Shown: positions 1 to 9,760, counted from the stretch's first letter. The stretch is 64,000 nucleotides of DNA from Geothrix edaphica (GCF_030268045.1 NZ_BSDC01000001.1:620001-684000), one strand, 5' to 3'. The notes: generated from the sequence alone by a model not told the origin. Program-made: numbers and translations.

Positions 1-1335
1 CAGGGCATAGGCGAAGCTGGCCAGCGCGGCGGCGTTGAAGGCGAGGTCCTCCTTCTCCACCTTGTCGAAGGTGTCGGCGTGGGTGTGGTGGATGTCGAAG
101 TAGTGGGTGGCGGCGTGGCCCACGCCGATGCCGGGCACGCCCTCGGCCACCATGGGGCCCACGTCCGCGCCGGATCCGCCGAGGCGCAGGTCGATGGCCC
201 CGAACGGGGCAAGGCTGGCTCCCAGGCCCTTCAAGGAGGCCAGAGCCGCGGCTTTGGCCTCCGGCGTGGCCTTGCGGAGATCGAGGCCGAAGGACTTGAT
301 GCGCTCACTGCCGGAATCGGATTCGAAGGCGGCCACGATGTCCCTGAACTCGGCGCGATGGGCGTCGCGATAGGCGAGGCCGCCGCGCAGGCCGTTCTCC
401 TCGTTGGTCCAGAGCACCACGCGGACAGTGCGGCGGGGCTTGAGTCCCAGGGCCTGGATGAGCCGCGCGGCCTCCAGGGCGGTGACGGTGCCGGCGCCGT
501 CGTCCTGGGCGCCCTGGCCCACATCCCAGCTGTCCAGATGGCCACTGAGGATGACGACTTCGCCGGGCCGCTCCGTGCCCCGGATCTCGCCCACCACGTT
601 GGCGGAGGGGACATCCGGCAGCGTCTGGGCGCCCATCTCGAGGTGGACCCGGATCGGCTCGCCGCGCTGCTGCATGCGCCGCATCTGCGTGGCGGCCTCC
701 AGGGTCACCGAGGCGGTGGGGATCTTGGGGAAGGCGGGATCGTAGTCCATGACGCCGGTGTGGGGGGTATCGAGGCTCACGGGCCCCACGGAGCGCACGA
801 GGGCAGCCACCGCGCCGTGCTTCGCCGCCTTCGCGGCCCCGTCGTGCCGGTAGACCACCGTATGGCCGTAGCCCTTGTAGGGCACGTCGAAGAGGACGAT
901 CTTCCCCTTCACGGCCGCCGCGCCCAGCTGATCCAGCTCGTCGAAGGAGCCCACCACCACCACGTCGGCGGTGAGGCCGCCCGGAGGCGTGCCCACGCTG
1001 CCGCCCAGGCCCAGGATGTTCAGGCGGTGCGGGGCGGGCAGGAGCAGCTCGGCGGATTCCCGGCCGCGCACCCAGTGGGGCACCATGGCCGCTTCGGTGT
1101 GGACGTTGACGAGGCCCGCGGCCTTCATGCGCTCCTGGGCCCAGGCGATGGCCTGGTCCAGCTGGGGGGATCCGCTGAGACGGGGGCCGATGCGGTCGCA
1201 GAGCCAGGCCAGATCCGCATAGGCGCCGTGGGTGCGGAAGGCTTCGGCCCGCAGGCGCTCGGAGGGTGTCTTCGGCGTCTGCGCGCCGAGGAGCAGGGGG
1301 GCGAGGAGGAACGGGAGGCAGCGGGATGGGGTCAT
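1..1335 (-). CDS. M28-family zinc aminopeptidase, exported (3' end outside window)
   Basis: Partial gene; 445 codons are visible and the C-terminus lies beyond base 1. It begins at the ATG whose complement ends at 1335 and opens with a short signal peptide (MTPSRCLPFLLAPLLLGAQ), so the enzyme should be exported. A protease-associated-like insert covers roughly residues 110-220. The catalytic M28 region follows with the zinc-binding pattern of the family: SGHLDSWDVG near residue 265, a DDGAG stretch, the EE pair in WTNEENG near 310, an Asp in ESDSG near 338 and a late His in HHTHAD near 417. The family removes N-terminal amino acids from peptides. This is read directly from the complement strand; the frame is open to the window edge. 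Family assignment is firm, substrate unknown. Confidence 0.88.
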   Translation of the reverse strand, partial: MTPSRCLPFLLAPLLLGAQTPKTPSERLRAEAFRTHGAYADLAWLCDRIGPRLSGSPQLDQAIAWAQERMKAAGLVNVHTEAAMVPHWVRGRESAELLLPAPHRLNILGLGGSVGTPPGGLTADVVVVGSFDELDQLGAAAVKGKIVLFDVPYKGYGHTVVYRHDGAAKAAKHGAVAALVRSVGPVSLDTPHTGVMDYDPAFPKIPTASVTLEAATQMRRMQQRGEPIRVHLEMGAQTLPDVPSANVVGEIRGTERPGEVVILSGHLDSWDVGQGAQDDGAGTVTALEAARLIQALGLKPRRTVRVVLWTNEENGLRGGLAYRDAHRAEFRDIVAAFESDSGSERIKSFGLDLRKATPEAKAAALASLKGLGASLAPFGAIDLRLGGSGADVGPMVAEGVPGIGVGHAATHYFDIHHTHADTFDKVEKEDLAFNAAALASFAYAL

Positions 1336-1364
1336 GCCTCATCTTAATTGGTAATTCCGGCGGT

Positions 1365-1832
1365 TCACGGCTTTTTTGCCAGGGCCTCGATCTGGGCCGT
1401 CACGGCCTTCGTCAGCGCGTTGGGGATCGGGATGCTCAGGCTGTACTGCTCGATCAGCCAGCGGTCCCCTTTCCGCGTCAGCACGCCGGTGCCCCGGGCG
1501 GGGCCCAGGTTCGGGGTGGCGAGGTCCTCATCGAACCAGGCGGTGCGGCCATCTCCCGACAGGGTGATCGCCCGGCGCGTGGCCCTGAAGTTCCAGGCCT
1601 TTCCACGCTGGAAGATGGGGTGGGCCCAGGCCTGGAAGGCGGCCCTCGTCCAGCGCTCGGCGGGATCGGTGCCCAGGAACACGGCGCCTTCGGCGAAGTG
1701 GCCGAAGTAGCGGCCCTCATCGGCCTGCGCCGCCGCCAGGTGCCAGTCGTCCAGCACGGCGGCGACGGCCTGCTCGGCCGGGGATTGGGCGGCGAGCGAG
1801 AGGGTGGCGCAGAGGATCAGGGCGGGGCGCAT
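1365..1832 (-). CDS. Exported SnoaL/NTF2-like protein (DUF4440-like)
   Basis: 155 residues. A signal peptide (MRPALILCATLSLAAQ) is followed by a single small alpha+beta domain with the pattern of SnoaL/DUF4440 proteins: an N-terminal helix with DDWHLAAAQAD, a GRYFGHFAEGAVFLGTDP strand region, and a late WLIEQYSLSIPIPN strand. An AGGAG ribosome site lies five bases before the ATG. Proteins of this fold bind small ligands or act as accessory domains, and no catalytic residues can be assigned. It sits 29 bases beyond the start of the M28 peptidase on the same strand and could be co-transcribed with it. Confidence 0.72.
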   Translation of the reverse strand: MRPALILCATLSLAAQSPAEQAVAAVLDDWHLAAAQADEGRYFGHFAEGAVFLGTDPAERWTRAAFQAWAHPIFQRGKAWNFRATRRAITLSGDGRTAWFDEDLATPNLGPARGTGVLTRKGDRWLIEQYSLSIPIPNALTKAVTAQIEALAKKP

Positions 1833-1856
1833 GGGGGCTCCTGGCGTAGGCCGGTG

Positions 1857-3350
1857 TCAGCGGCGAAGGCTCACCCGGACCCGCATGCGGCCGCTGGCGT
1901 CGGTCTCCAGCACCTGCCAGGACAGCGGTCCGGCCCTGCCCTTGGGGTTCTCGCCGGGGCCCAGGTTGAAGGCGGCGTCGTCCAGCTCCCAGCGCCGGCA
2001 GGGGAAGTGGGGCTTGGGGGGCTCGGGGCTGCCGGGATGCGCATCCACCACGCGCATGGGGCCCCTGGGATCGTCGGGGCTCAGCAGGGAGGGATCGATG
2101 CGGGCCACGATGAGCCCCTCGTGGCCGGGGCCGAAGCGGCCCCCCACGCGGCCGCGCTCGAAGCCCCAGGGCCGGCGCACCTCCAGGCTGAAGAAGCGGC
2201 CCTTCTTCCGCGGATCAGGCAGGGTCACCCACTGGGGATCGGCTCCCGGGGCGCGGGAGACGGGCGCGATCCAGCCCTCCCAGGCGCGCCCCTTCACGGC
2301 GAGGCGGCGGACCTGGTCCCGGAAATGCCCCCGGTACCAGAGCTCGGACCGCACCCAGGCGGAGGGATGGGAGGGGCTGTAGCCCGTGTCCTCCACCCAG
2401 GGGCCCTCGCCGGGGTGGGAGCGGTCCCAGCCGCGGTACTGGCCCGCGTCCATGAGGTCCCAGATGCCGGCGGTGAGGGGGTCCCCGCAATCCAGGTAGA
2501 GGTCGTCCACGCGGTGCTCGCCCATGGCGTGGAAGGCCTCGTGCACGATGTTCCCGAGCGGCACCTGCTCTGTCATGAAGATCAGGGGCCAGCGGTGCCC
2601 GCGATCCCAGGGCAGGGGGACCAGCAGGCTCACCGCCTTGAGGTCGGCCTCGTCGGCGGTGAGGGACTGGGGCTTGCCGGGCGTGATGATCCAGAGGTGG
2701 TCGGGCTTGCCGTCGGAACGCCGGGCGCCGGTGCGGTTGTCCAGGCGGTCGCAGGCGCCGAGGTCCTCGCCTTGCAGCCGCTCCAGCACCCACTCGGCCA
2801 TGCCCAGCTTGTGGGCGTCGGTCCGCGGGGCCGGATGGTCGGCGCTGCGCAGCTTGAGGAAGCGGCCCTCGACGAGGGAGAGGGCCCCCTTGCTGACTTC
2901 GTACAGGTAGTTGGCCGCGCTGGCCACCCCGGGCCGGCGGGAGAAGATGAGCTCGCGCAGGGCGCCGTCAGGCAGCTTCGAAGGTTCATCCGTGAAGTCG
3001 AGGCGCACGACGAAGACCGCCTCCTGGCGGTGCCGGGGCTCGGGGCTGAGGGCGATGTCGCCACGCCACTCGGCGGCCGGCACCAGGTCGCGGCGCCAGC
3101 CATCCTTCTCGACGGCCAGCACGGTGTCGCCCGGTTCCAGGTCCAGGTGGAAGCGGCCCTCCCCGTCGGTGACGGCCAGGGGGGGATCCGCGGCGGGGGA
3201 CACCCGCGGCTGCCGATCCGGATAGACCCGCACCCCGGCCAGCCCCCGGCGGCCGTCCGTGACGCGGCCCTCCAGGGTGGCGGCCGGGGAAGCGAGGGCG
3301 GCCAGGAGGCCGAGGGCGGCTCCGAAACCGCGGCTGGAACGGCGTGTCAT
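1857..3350 (-). CDS. Exported M6-like metalloprotease with N-terminal carboxypeptidase-regulatory-like domain
   Basis: 497 residues. The ATG overlaps the stop of the upstream double-receiver gene by four bases (ATGA), indicating translational coupling. After a signal peptide (about residues 1-24) comes a beta-sandwich of the carboxypeptidase-regulatory type (LEGRVTDGRRGLAGVRVYPD, to about 100). Next is a region resembling immune-inhibitor-A/M6 peptidases: VVRLDFTDEPSKLPDG, then YLYEVSKGALSLVEG. The zinc motif HEAFH (HExxH) lies near residue 271 in NIVHEAFHAMGEHRVDD. The reading frame stays open far upstream of this ATG, but that part is antisense to nothing recognisable and lacks a signal peptide, so the internal ATG was chosen. 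Secreted peptidase function is inferred from the motif. Confidence 0.75.
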   Translation of the reverse strand: MTRRSSRGFGAALGLLAALASPAATLEGRVTDGRRGLAGVRVYPDRQPRVSPAADPPLAVTDGEGRFHLDLEPGDTVLAVEKDGWRRDLVPAAEWRGDIALSPEPRHRQEAVFVVRLDFTDEPSKLPDGALRELIFSRRPGVASAANYLYEVSKGALSLVEGRFLKLRSADHPAPRTDAHKLGMAEWVLERLQGEDLGACDRLDNRTGARRSDGKPDHLWIITPGKPQSLTADEADLKAVSLLVPLPWDRGHRWPLIFMTEQVPLGNIVHEAFHAMGEHRVDDLYLDCGDPLTAGIWDLMDAGQYRGWDRSHPGEGPWVEDTGYSPSHPSAWVRSELWYRGHFRDQVRRLAVKGRAWEGWIAPVSRAPGADPQWVTLPDPRKKGRFFSLEVRRPWGFERGRVGGRFGPGHEGLIVARIDPSLLSPDDPRGPMRVVDAHPGSPEPPKPHFPCRRWELDDAAFNLGPGENPKGRAGPLSWQVLETDASGRMRVRVSLRR

Positions 3351-4162
3351 GCCTGGCCGACGAGTTTCTGCAGGTGGGCCAGCCGGGCCAGGAGGGCCAC
3401 GCGGCGGCGGGTTTCCGGCGCCAGCAGGGGTTTCTCGAGGGCGTCGTCCACCGGCTCCCGCAGGCGCGACCAGGTCTCCAGCTCGCCGGGATCGTGCAGG
3501 AGGAGGATCGGCAGGTTCCTCAGCTCCCCGGACTGGTGCAGGGTCACGGCCAGGTTCTGGGCGCCCCCCTCGGACAGGTCCGTGTCGAGCACCAGCACGT
3601 CGGGCCGGTGGGCGAGGATCTGGGCCCGGGCCCGGCTTTCGCTCTGGGCCTCGAGGTAGATCGCCTGGTCCTTGCCGAAGTGGTTCTGGACCTGGGTGAG
3701 CACCAGCGCGCTGGCGGAGGCCACCAGCACCTTGGGGCGGGCCGGGGGCAGCGGGCCGGTCTGGAGCGCCAGGGCCCGGATGCGGAGGTGGGTCTGTACG
3801 CGCACCTGGAGGAGCAGGGTGTTGGCAGGCTTGCGGATGAAGTCGTCCGCGCCGGCGGCGTAGCTGCGGTCCTTGGCATCCCGGCTCAGGGCCGTCAGCA
3901 CGAGGATGGGGATGTCCGCCGTGGCGGGATCGGACTTGATGGACTCGCAGGCCTTGAACCCGTCCATGGAGGGCATGACCACGTCCATGATCAGCATGTC
4001 GGGGCTCGGGCCGCCGCTCTTGAGGCGCGCCAGGGCCTCTTCGCCGTTGGCAGCCACGATCAGGTGGTGCTCCAGCGGCTGCAGCTGCGCCTCCAACATG
4101 CGGCGCTGCAGAGCGTTGTCCTCTACCATCAGGATGGTCATGGGAGACGCGAAGTAGGACAA
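3347..4162 (-). CDS. Response regulator with two tandem receiver domains
   Basis: About 271 residues. REC1 (about residues 8-125) has the acidic pair ED, the phospho-acceptor Asp60 in LIMDVVMP, a Thr in LVLTALS and Lys in FIRKPAN. REC2 (about 147-265) keeps an Asp in VLVLDTDLS but its acidic pocket and Lys are less typical (ALEKPLL is present). There is no DNA-binding or enzymatic output domain. A TTG start at 4162 has AAGGAG five bases upstream; the first ATG, at 4141, has no good ribosome site, so the TTG start is preferred and the protein would begin MSYFASPM. It overlaps the M6-like protease downstream by four bases. Likely a phosphorelay adaptor; the partner kinase is not identified. Confidence 0.85.
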   Translation of the reverse strand: MSYFASPMTILMVEDNALQRRMLEAQLQPLEHHLIVAANGEEALARLKSGGPSPDMLIMDVVMPSMDGFKACESIKSDPATADIPILVLTALSRDAKDRSYAAGADDFIRKPANTLLLQVRVQTHLRIRALALQTGPLPPARPKVLVASASALVLTQVQNHFGKDQAIYLEAQSESRARAQILAHRPDVLVLDTDLSEGGAQNLAVTLHQSGELRNLPILLLHDPGELETWSRLREPVDDALEKPLLAPETRRRVALLARLAHLQKLVGQA

Positions 4163-4249
4163 GCGAACTCCTTGCTCTCGTGACTTGAGGGTAAAGGTCC
4201 TGAGGGTTCCAGGCAACAGCAGGATGTCGTCGGGGTTGGTAAAACCCCG

Positions 4250-4278
4250 CAGACAGCATGGGTTTCCAACGATACAAT
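4250..4278 (+). promoter_or_regulatory. Candidate lepA promoter
   Basis: CAGACA at 4250-4255 and TACAAT at 4273-4278 are separated by 17 bases and lie just upstream of the lepA ribosome site. A start point near 4285 would leave a leader of only about 15 bases. The -10 match is good and the -35 weak. TACAAT also occurs upstream of miaB (9761-9766) and topB (41006-41011). Confidence 0.35.
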
Positions 4279-4298
4279 GGCCAGTTCGAGGTTTCTCA

Positions 4299-6116
4299 GT
4301 GGCTCATCCCAGTCTCATCCGCAATTTCTCCATCGTCGCCCACATTGACCACGGCAAGTCCACTCTGGCGGACCGCCTGCTCGAGCTGACCAAGACCGTG
4401 GCCGGCCGGGACATGCAGGCGCAGATCCTCGACGACATGGACCTGGAGCGGGAGCGGGGCATCACCATCAAGGCCCACGCAGTGACGCTGAAATACCCCG
4501 CGCTCGATGGGAAGACCTACACCCTGAACCTCATCGACACCCCGGGCCACGTGGACTTCACGTACGAGGTCAGCCGCAGCCTGGCGGCCTGCGAGGGCGC
4601 CATCCTGGTGGTGGATTCCACCCAGGGCGTGGAGGCCCAGACCCTGGCCAACACCTACCTGGCCCTGGAGAACGGGCTGGAAGTGTTCCCGGTGCTGAAC
4701 AAGACCGACCTGCCCAGCTCCGATCCCGAGCGGGTGCTGGAGCAGATCGACACGGTCATCGGCCTGGTGGACACCGCCCACGCCGTGAACGTGAGCGCCA
4801 AGACCGGGGCGAACTGCGACCAGGTGCTGGAGCAGATCGTGAAGTGCATCCCCGCGCCCCAGGGCGATCCGGACGCACCGCTGCAGGCGCTGGTCTTCGA
4901 CTGCTACTACGACGCCTACCGCGGCGTGGTGAACCTCATCCGCGTGGTGAACGGCACCCTCAAGGCCGGCGACCAGATCCGCTTCATGTCCACGGGCAGC
5001 GAGCACCGGGTGGACGAGATCGGGATCTTCGATCCCAAGATGGACAAGCAGGAGTCGCTGTCCGTGGGCGAGGTGGGCTACCTGGTGGCCAACATCCGCC
5101 AGCTGGTGGACGTGAAGGTCGGCGACACGGTCACTCATGCGGTGACGCTCACGACGAAGCCCGCCACCGAGATGCTGAGGGGCTTCAAGGAGATCCAGCC
5201 CGTGGTCTTCGCGGGCATCTTCCCCACCTCCAGCGACGACTTCGAGAACCTGCGGAACGCCATGGACAAGCTGCGGCTCAACGACAGCAGCTTCACCTAC
5301 GAGCCGGAGACCTCCACGGCGCTGGGCTTCGGTTTCCGCTGCGGGTTCCTGGGCCTGCTCCACATGGAGATCGTGCAGGAGCGCCTGGAGCGCGAGTTCG
5401 ACCTGGATCTCATCACCACGGCCCCCAGCGTCCGCTACCACGTGCACCTGACCGATGGTACCGAGACCGCCGTGGATAACCCCTCGAAGCTGCCGCCCCT
5501 CCAGAAGATCGCGAAGATCGAAGAGCCCATCATCGAGGCCACCATCCTCACCCGCACAGACTTCGTGGGCGGGCTGATCAAGCTCTGCGAGGAGCGCCGC
5601 GGCCTCCAGCAGAAGCTCGAGTACGTGAGCCAGGACCGCGTGATGCTGGTCTACGAGCTGCCCCTGAACGAAGTGGTGATGGACTTCTACGACAAGCTCA
5701 AGTCCGTCTCCAAGGGCTACGCCAGCTTCGACTACCACATGAAGCACTACACGGAATCCGACCTGGTGAAGATGGACATCCTGGTGAATAGCGAGGCGGT
5801 AGATGCCCTATCCATCCTGGTGCACCGCAGCAAGAGCCAGACGCTGGGCCTCGCGCTCTGCCAGCGGATGAAGGAAGTCATCCCCCAGCAGATGTTCGAC
5901 GTGGCCGTGCAGGCCGCCATCGGCAGCAAGATCATCGCCCGCACCAACGTGAAGGCCCGCCGCAAGGACGTGCTGGCCAAGTGCTACGGCGGCGACGTCA
6001 GCCGCAAGAAGAAGCTCCTCAACAAGCAGAAGGAAGGCAAGAAGCGGATGAAGGCCATCGGCAACGTGGAGATCCCGCAGGAGGCCTTCCTGGCGATCCT
6101 GAAGGTCGAGGGCTAG
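4299..6116 (+). CDS. lepA: Elongation factor 4 (back-translocating GTPase LepA)
   Basis: 605 residues, close to the usual ~600. The GTG start gives the expected short leader before the first GTP-binding loop (AHIDHGKST), with GAGG seven bases upstream. The frame extends further upstream but nothing there is LepA-like. Switch and G motifs are present: [17 protein letters not shown] and NKTDLP. The C-terminal signature region contains [21 protein letters not shown], followed by [19 protein letters not shown]. The protein binds the ribosome and remodels stalled or mis-translocated complexes. Its stop overlaps the end of the convergent MshEN gene by four bases. Confidence 0.97.
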   Translation: MAHPSLIRNFSIVAHIDHGKSTLADRLLELTKTVAGRDMQAQILDDMDLERERGITIKAHAVTLKYPALDGKTYTLNLIDTPGHVDFTYEVSRSLAACEGAILVVDSTQGVEAQTLANTYLALENGLEVFPVLNKTDLPSSDPERVLEQIDTVIGLVDTAHAVNVSAKTGANCDQVLEQIVKCIPAPQGDPDAPLQALVFDCYYDAYRGVVNLIRVVNGTLKAGDQIRFMSTGSEHRVDEIGIFDPKMDKQESLSVGEVGYLVANIRQLVDVKVGDTVTHAVTLTTKPATEMLRGFKEIQPVVFAGIFPTSSDDFENLRNAMDKLRLNDSSFTYEPETSTALGFGFRCGFLGLLHMEIVQERLEREFDLDLITTAPSVRYHVHLTDGTETAVDNPSKLPPLQKIAKIEEPIIEATILTRTDFVGGLIKLCEERRGLQQKLEYVSQDRVMLVYELPLNEVVMDFYDKLKSVSKGYASFDYHMKHYTESDLVKMDILVNSEAVDALSILVHRSKSQTLGLALCQRMKEVIPQQMFDVAVQAAIGSKIIARTNVKARRKDVLAKCYGGDVSRKKKLLNKQKEGKKRMKAIGNVEIPQEAFLAILKVEG

Positions 6117-6985
6117 TCGCCTTTGCCGCCGTTCTTGATCTCGCCGGACTCGACGAGGTTGGCCAGCAGGCGCGGGAGCTCATCCTCGCCGAGGATGCCC
6201 CGGCGCTGGAACAGGCGGATCAGGCCCAGCACCATGGCCCGCGTCTGGTAGGACTCCAGCGGGGGGACCGTTTCGCGGAGGGTCCGGCTGTGGATGAGAT
6301 CCGGTGAGGACGCCGGGCGCGGAGCCTCTGTCGGCTCGAAGAACTGGAAGGGATCCAGGTTCGTGGGTTCCTGGATGGCGACGCCGGTGCTGTCGAAGAA
6401 GGGGTCCCGGGAGAAGGCCACCTCGGCCGCGAGGCCCGACGCGGGAAGGGGCAGGGGATCGAGGCTGAAGTTGACCGGGAGGGCCTCGCCTTCGGCGTGG
6501 TCGGCGCCCACGTCCACGGTCAGGGGCGCGCCCGGGGTGGGTGTCTCCAGGCTGCGGTAGAGGTCTCCGATGGCCTTCCGCAGCGCGCTGTGGGAGGCCA
6601 CCACGGGCTGGATGTGCAGGCCCGAGGCGAACCGGGCGCTGTCCACGGCGTTCAGGTCCGACGGATCGGACATGGCCAACACCAGCGATTTGGGTTCCTT
6701 GATCGAGATGGGCAGCACGGTGAACTGGTCCGCCAGACGGTAGGGCACCAGCTTCAGCACCTCGGGCGGCACCTCGAGATTCCGGACGTCCATCTGCGGT
6801 ACGCCGGCCTGGTGGCTGAGGAAGTCCATGAGGACCTCCTCGGAGATGTAGCCGAGGGCCACCAGGTTGCTGCCCAGACGGCCCCGGGCGATTTTCTGGT
6901 GCGTGATGGCGCTTTGCAGCTGGGCCGGCGTGATGAGGCCGGATTCCACGAGCAGTTCGCCAAGTCGCTTGATCGGTTGCTGCAT
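6113..6985 (-). CDS. Stand-alone MshEN/GspE-N domain protein
   Basis: 290 residues. The first ~150 residues match the N-terminal domain of type II secretion/type IV pilus ATPases: [45 protein letters not shown], then [17 protein letters not shown]. There is no ATPase core (no Walker A). The remaining ~140 residues are a Pro-rich low-complexity region and a C-terminal helical segment ([21 protein letters not shown]). MshEN domains in some proteins bind cyclic di-GMP; whether this one does is unknown. It is convergent with lepA and divergent from the histidine phosphotransferase gene. Confidence 0.78.
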   Translation of the reverse strand: MQQPIKRLGELLVESGLITPAQLQSAITHQKIARGRLGSNLVALGYISEEVLMDFLSHQAGVPQMDVRNLEVPPEVLKLVPYRLADQFTVLPISIKEPKSLVLAMSDPSDLNAVDSARFASGLHIQPVVASHSALRKAIGDLYRSLETPTPGAPLTVDVGADHAEGEALPVNFSLDPLPLPASGLAAEVAFSRDPFFDSTGVAIQEPTNLDPFQFFEPTEAPRPASSPDLIHSRTLRETVPPLESYQTRAMVLGLIRLFQRRGILGEDELPRLLANLVESGEIKNGGKGD

Positions 6986-7074
6986 GAGGGATTCCCGGGG
7001 CTTAGGTCTTCCGATGATGCAGAGAGGGTGGCCCTCAAGGTAACGTCATTCAAGGCTTTTGTGGGGCGTGGGGC

Positions 7075-7701
7075 ATGGACTCTGAAGATCTCTGGCGGGC
7101 GGCCCTGCATGATTTCAACAATCTGGTGACGGGGCTCCAGGGTGTGGCGGATCTCGGAGACCCCTCGCTTCCCTTCGACCCGCAGAACCACGCAAGGTTG
7201 CAGACGATCATCGAGGATGGCAAGACCCTCATCGCCATGGCGCGCGCCCTGGCCCTCGGGCGTGTGTCCGGCGGGGAGCCGGTCCCCTGGGCGGACTGGG
7301 CCGCGGAAGTGCGTGAGCGCCTGGACGACGCCGGCCAGCTCTTCCGCTGCCCGGTGGAGCTGGTGGATGCCGGTGCCGGGACGGCCACCTGGCCCGCGCC
7401 GCTGCTCCAGGACTGGACCGTCGCGTTCACCCGGCAGATCCTTCCGTGGGCCGCGCCGGGTCCCCTGCGCCTGGAGGCGGAGGCCCGGTCCGGGGCCCTG
7501 CTCCTGCGCTGGATCACCGATGCGCCCCTCCCGCTCGCCCTGGAGGCGGAGCCTCCCCCGGACCTGCCGCGCAGCCTGGCGGGCTTCTGGCTGCGCGCCA
7601 TGGCCGGCCACCAGGGCCTGGTGCTGGAGACCTCCCCGGGTTTCCTCCAGGCGCGCCTTCCCCGCCCCCAGAGCGGAACCATCTCTGCCAAGGACTCCTG
7701 A
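7075..7701 (+). CDS. ChpT-like histidine phosphotransferase / degenerate histidine kinase core
   Basis: 208 residues, cytoplasmic. His12 sits in ALHDFNNLVTGLQGVADL, the shape of a kinase H-box (HDFNN). A second helix (LQTIIEDGKTLIAMARALAL) completes a dimerisation domain. The C-terminal half looks like an ATPase domain stripped of its N and G boxes, retaining only late strands (GFWLRAMAGHQGLVLETSPG, then a closing LPRPQ). DHp plus a non-ATP-binding CA-like domain is the architecture of ChpT-type phosphotransferases. No sensor domain is present. The stop codon overlaps the start of the TonB receptor by one base, suggesting co-expression. Its partners are unknown; the double-receiver protein 3 kb upstream is one possibility. 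Confidence 0.62.
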   Translation: MDSEDLWRAALHDFNNLVTGLQGVADLGDPSLPFDPQNHARLQTIIEDGKTLIAMARALALGRVSGGEPVPWADWAAEVRERLDDAGQLFRCPVELVDAGAGTATWPAPLLQDWTVAFTRQILPWAAPGPLRLEAEARSGALLLRWITDAPLPLALEAEPPPDLPRSLAGFWLRAMAGHQGLVLETSPGFLQARLPRPQSGTISAKDS

Positions 7702-9731
7702 TGTTCCAGCCCCCCCCTCCTGTTCCACCCGCGGCCGTGGTGGAGGTCACCGCCACGCGCTTTCCCGAGGATCCGGCCAGGGTACCCGCCTCCATCACGG
7801 TCCTCACCGCCCGGGACCTGGCGGATCGCGGCGCCACTGACCTGGGCGGCGCCCTGGGCCTGCTGGCGGGCGTCTACATCGCCCCCGGTGGCGATGGCGG
7901 GCCCGCGGGATCGGTGCCCGAATTCTGGGGCCTGAAGGAGTTCGACGCCTTCCTGCTCGTCGTGGACGGGGTGCCCTGGGGCGGGGCCTTCAATCCCGCG
8001 CTCTCGACCCTGAGCCTCGAGGGCGTGGAGCGCATCGAGATCCAGAGGGGCGCGGCCCCGGTGATGTACGGCGCCACCTCCTTCGTCGGCGTCATCCATG
8101 TCATCCGCGGCCTCCCCTCCGAGGGGAAGGGCACGGTCCGCCTCTCCGCGGGCAGCCATGGGAGCTTCGGAGGTGCCGTCTCCTTCCGGCTTCCGGCCGG
8201 AGCCACCACGGACAGCACCCTCACCGTGGATCACGACACCCAGGGCTTCGAGGATTCCCGCACGGGCTTCAAGCGTACGCACCTCCTCTGGCGCAACCGG
8301 GTCCAGGCCCTGGACGGAGTCCTCCGCTTCGACCTGGAGGGCACGGTCACGGACCAGCAGCCCGCCAGCCCCTTCCCCCGCGTGGGCAGAGCACTGACGG
8401 ACCGGGTGCCCCTTGATGCCAACCACAATCCGGCCGGGGCCTACCTCGATGACCGGCGGGCCACCTTCACCGCGGGCTACGAGCGGACCCTGGAGGCCGC
8501 CACGCTCTGGGCCACCACCCTGTCGATCGCGCGCGGGCGCCAGGACGCCTTCCGCGGCTTCCTCACGGACGTGGCCACCACGGCTCCCAATGCCCACGGG
8601 TTCCGCGAGCGCATCGACCTCACGGACGTCTACTTCGACACGCACCTCACCTGGGCCGGGAGGGGCCTCAAGGTGGTCGCGGGCCTGGATCACCTGCATG
8701 GCCAGGGCCGCGGCCGGGGTGGGGATTTCGACTACTTCGTGAACCTCGACGGGTCCGGCGCCCCTGGGGCGGAGGCCCTCCCCAGCGAGGCGGACATCCG
8801 CCTGGACGACCGCCGGGACTTCTCGGGCCTCTACGTCTTCGCGCAGTGGCAGGCGGCGCCGCGCCTGACGGTGGAGGCGGGCCTGCGCCTCACCCGGGCG
8901 GAGGAGAGCCGCCGCACGTCCACGCTGGATGTCGCCAGCGGAACCCTTGAGGGCGGATCCGACGCTCGGACCACGACCCGCCTGGGCGGCAGCGCCGGGG
9001 CCACCTGGACCGCCTGGCAGCGCGGGGAGGACCGGGTGAATGTCTTCGCCGGCGTGCGCAGCACCTTCAAGCCCGCCGCCATCGACTTCGGCCTGGACAG
9101 CGGGGCGTCGATCCTGAAGCCCGAGACCGCCACCAGCTACGACCTGGGCCTCAAGGCCGACCTCCTGGACCGCCGCCTCGCCCTGGAGGTCAGCACCTTC
9201 CTCATGGACTTCGAGAACCTGGTGGTCCCCCAGTCGGCGGCCGGCTCGCCGGTGCTCGTGAACGCGGGCACGGAGCGGTTCCAGGGCGTGGAGGCCAGCG
9301 CGGCTTGGCGCTTCACGCACGATCTGGCGGCCCGCCTCGCCTACAGCTACCACGACGCCCGGTTCCGGAACTACGCCAAGGATTTCGGCGATGGCACCCT
9401 GACCCAGCTCGCCGGCAAGCGCCTGGAGATGTCGCCCTACCACCTTGGTGGCCTGGGCCTCGCCTATGCGCCGGCCCGGGGCCTCACTGCCTCGGCGGAG
9501 CTGTCCTATGTGGGGGCCGTCTTCCTCAACCAGCGCAACACCGCCCCGGCCGGGGGCTATGCTACCTGGGCGGCCGGCCTGGGCTGGCGGGGGGAGGCCT
9601 GGGAGGTCCGTCTGGACGGAAGGAATCTCACGGACCAACACAAACCTGTGGCCGAAAGCGAGCTGGGCGACGCCCAGTACTACCTGCTACCCGGTCGACA
9701 GGTCGCCCTGAGCGCCCGCTGCCGGTTCTGA
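7701..9731 (+). CDS. TonB-dependent outer-membrane receptor
   Basis: 676 residues. The plug domain spans about residues 12-140 (VEVTATRFPEDPARVPASIT, VDGVPWGGAF, VERIEIQRGAAPVMYG). The rest is a beta-barrel with alternating hydrophobic strands ending in ALSARCRF, with the terminal Phe typical of barrel proteins. Oddly, the first in-frame ATG gives MFQPPPPVPPAAVVEV with no hydrophobic signal sequence, and no better start is visible upstream in the same frame. The start overlaps the preceding stop by one base. Receptors of this class import chelated metals, cobalamin or other large ligands; the substrate cannot be told here. Confidence 0.9.
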   Translation: MFQPPPPVPPAAVVEVTATRFPEDPARVPASITVLTARDLADRGATDLGGALGLLAGVYIAPGGDGGPAGSVPEFWGLKEFDAFLLVVDGVPWGGAFNPALSTLSLEGVERIEIQRGAAPVMYGATSFVGVIHVIRGLPSEGKGTVRLSAGSHGSFGGAVSFRLPAGATTDSTLTVDHDTQGFEDSRTGFKRTHLLWRNRVQALDGVLRFDLEGTVTDQQPASPFPRVGRALTDRVPLDANHNPAGAYLDDRRATFTAGYERTLEAATLWATTLSIARGRQDAFRGFLTDVATTAPNAHGFRERIDLTDVYFDTHLTWAGRGLKVVAGLDHLHGQGRGRGGDFDYFVNLDGSGAPGAEALPSEADIRLDDRRDFSGLYVFAQWQAAPRLTVEAGLRLTRAEESRRTSTLDVASGTLEGGSDARTTTRLGGSAGATWTAWQRGEDRVNVFAGVRSTFKPAAIDFGLDSGASILKPETATSYDLGLKADLLDRRLALEVSTFLMDFENLVVPQSAAGSPVLVNAGTERFQGVEASAAWRFTHDLAARLAYSYHDARFRNYAKDFGDGTLTQLAGKRLEMSPYHLGGLGLAYAPARGLTASAELSYVGAVFLNQRNTAPAGGYATWAAGLGWRGEAWEVRLDGRNLTDQHKPVAESELGDAQYYLLPGRQVALSARCRF

Positions 9732-9760
9732 GGCAGAAGGCGTTCCGACAGCGTTACCGG

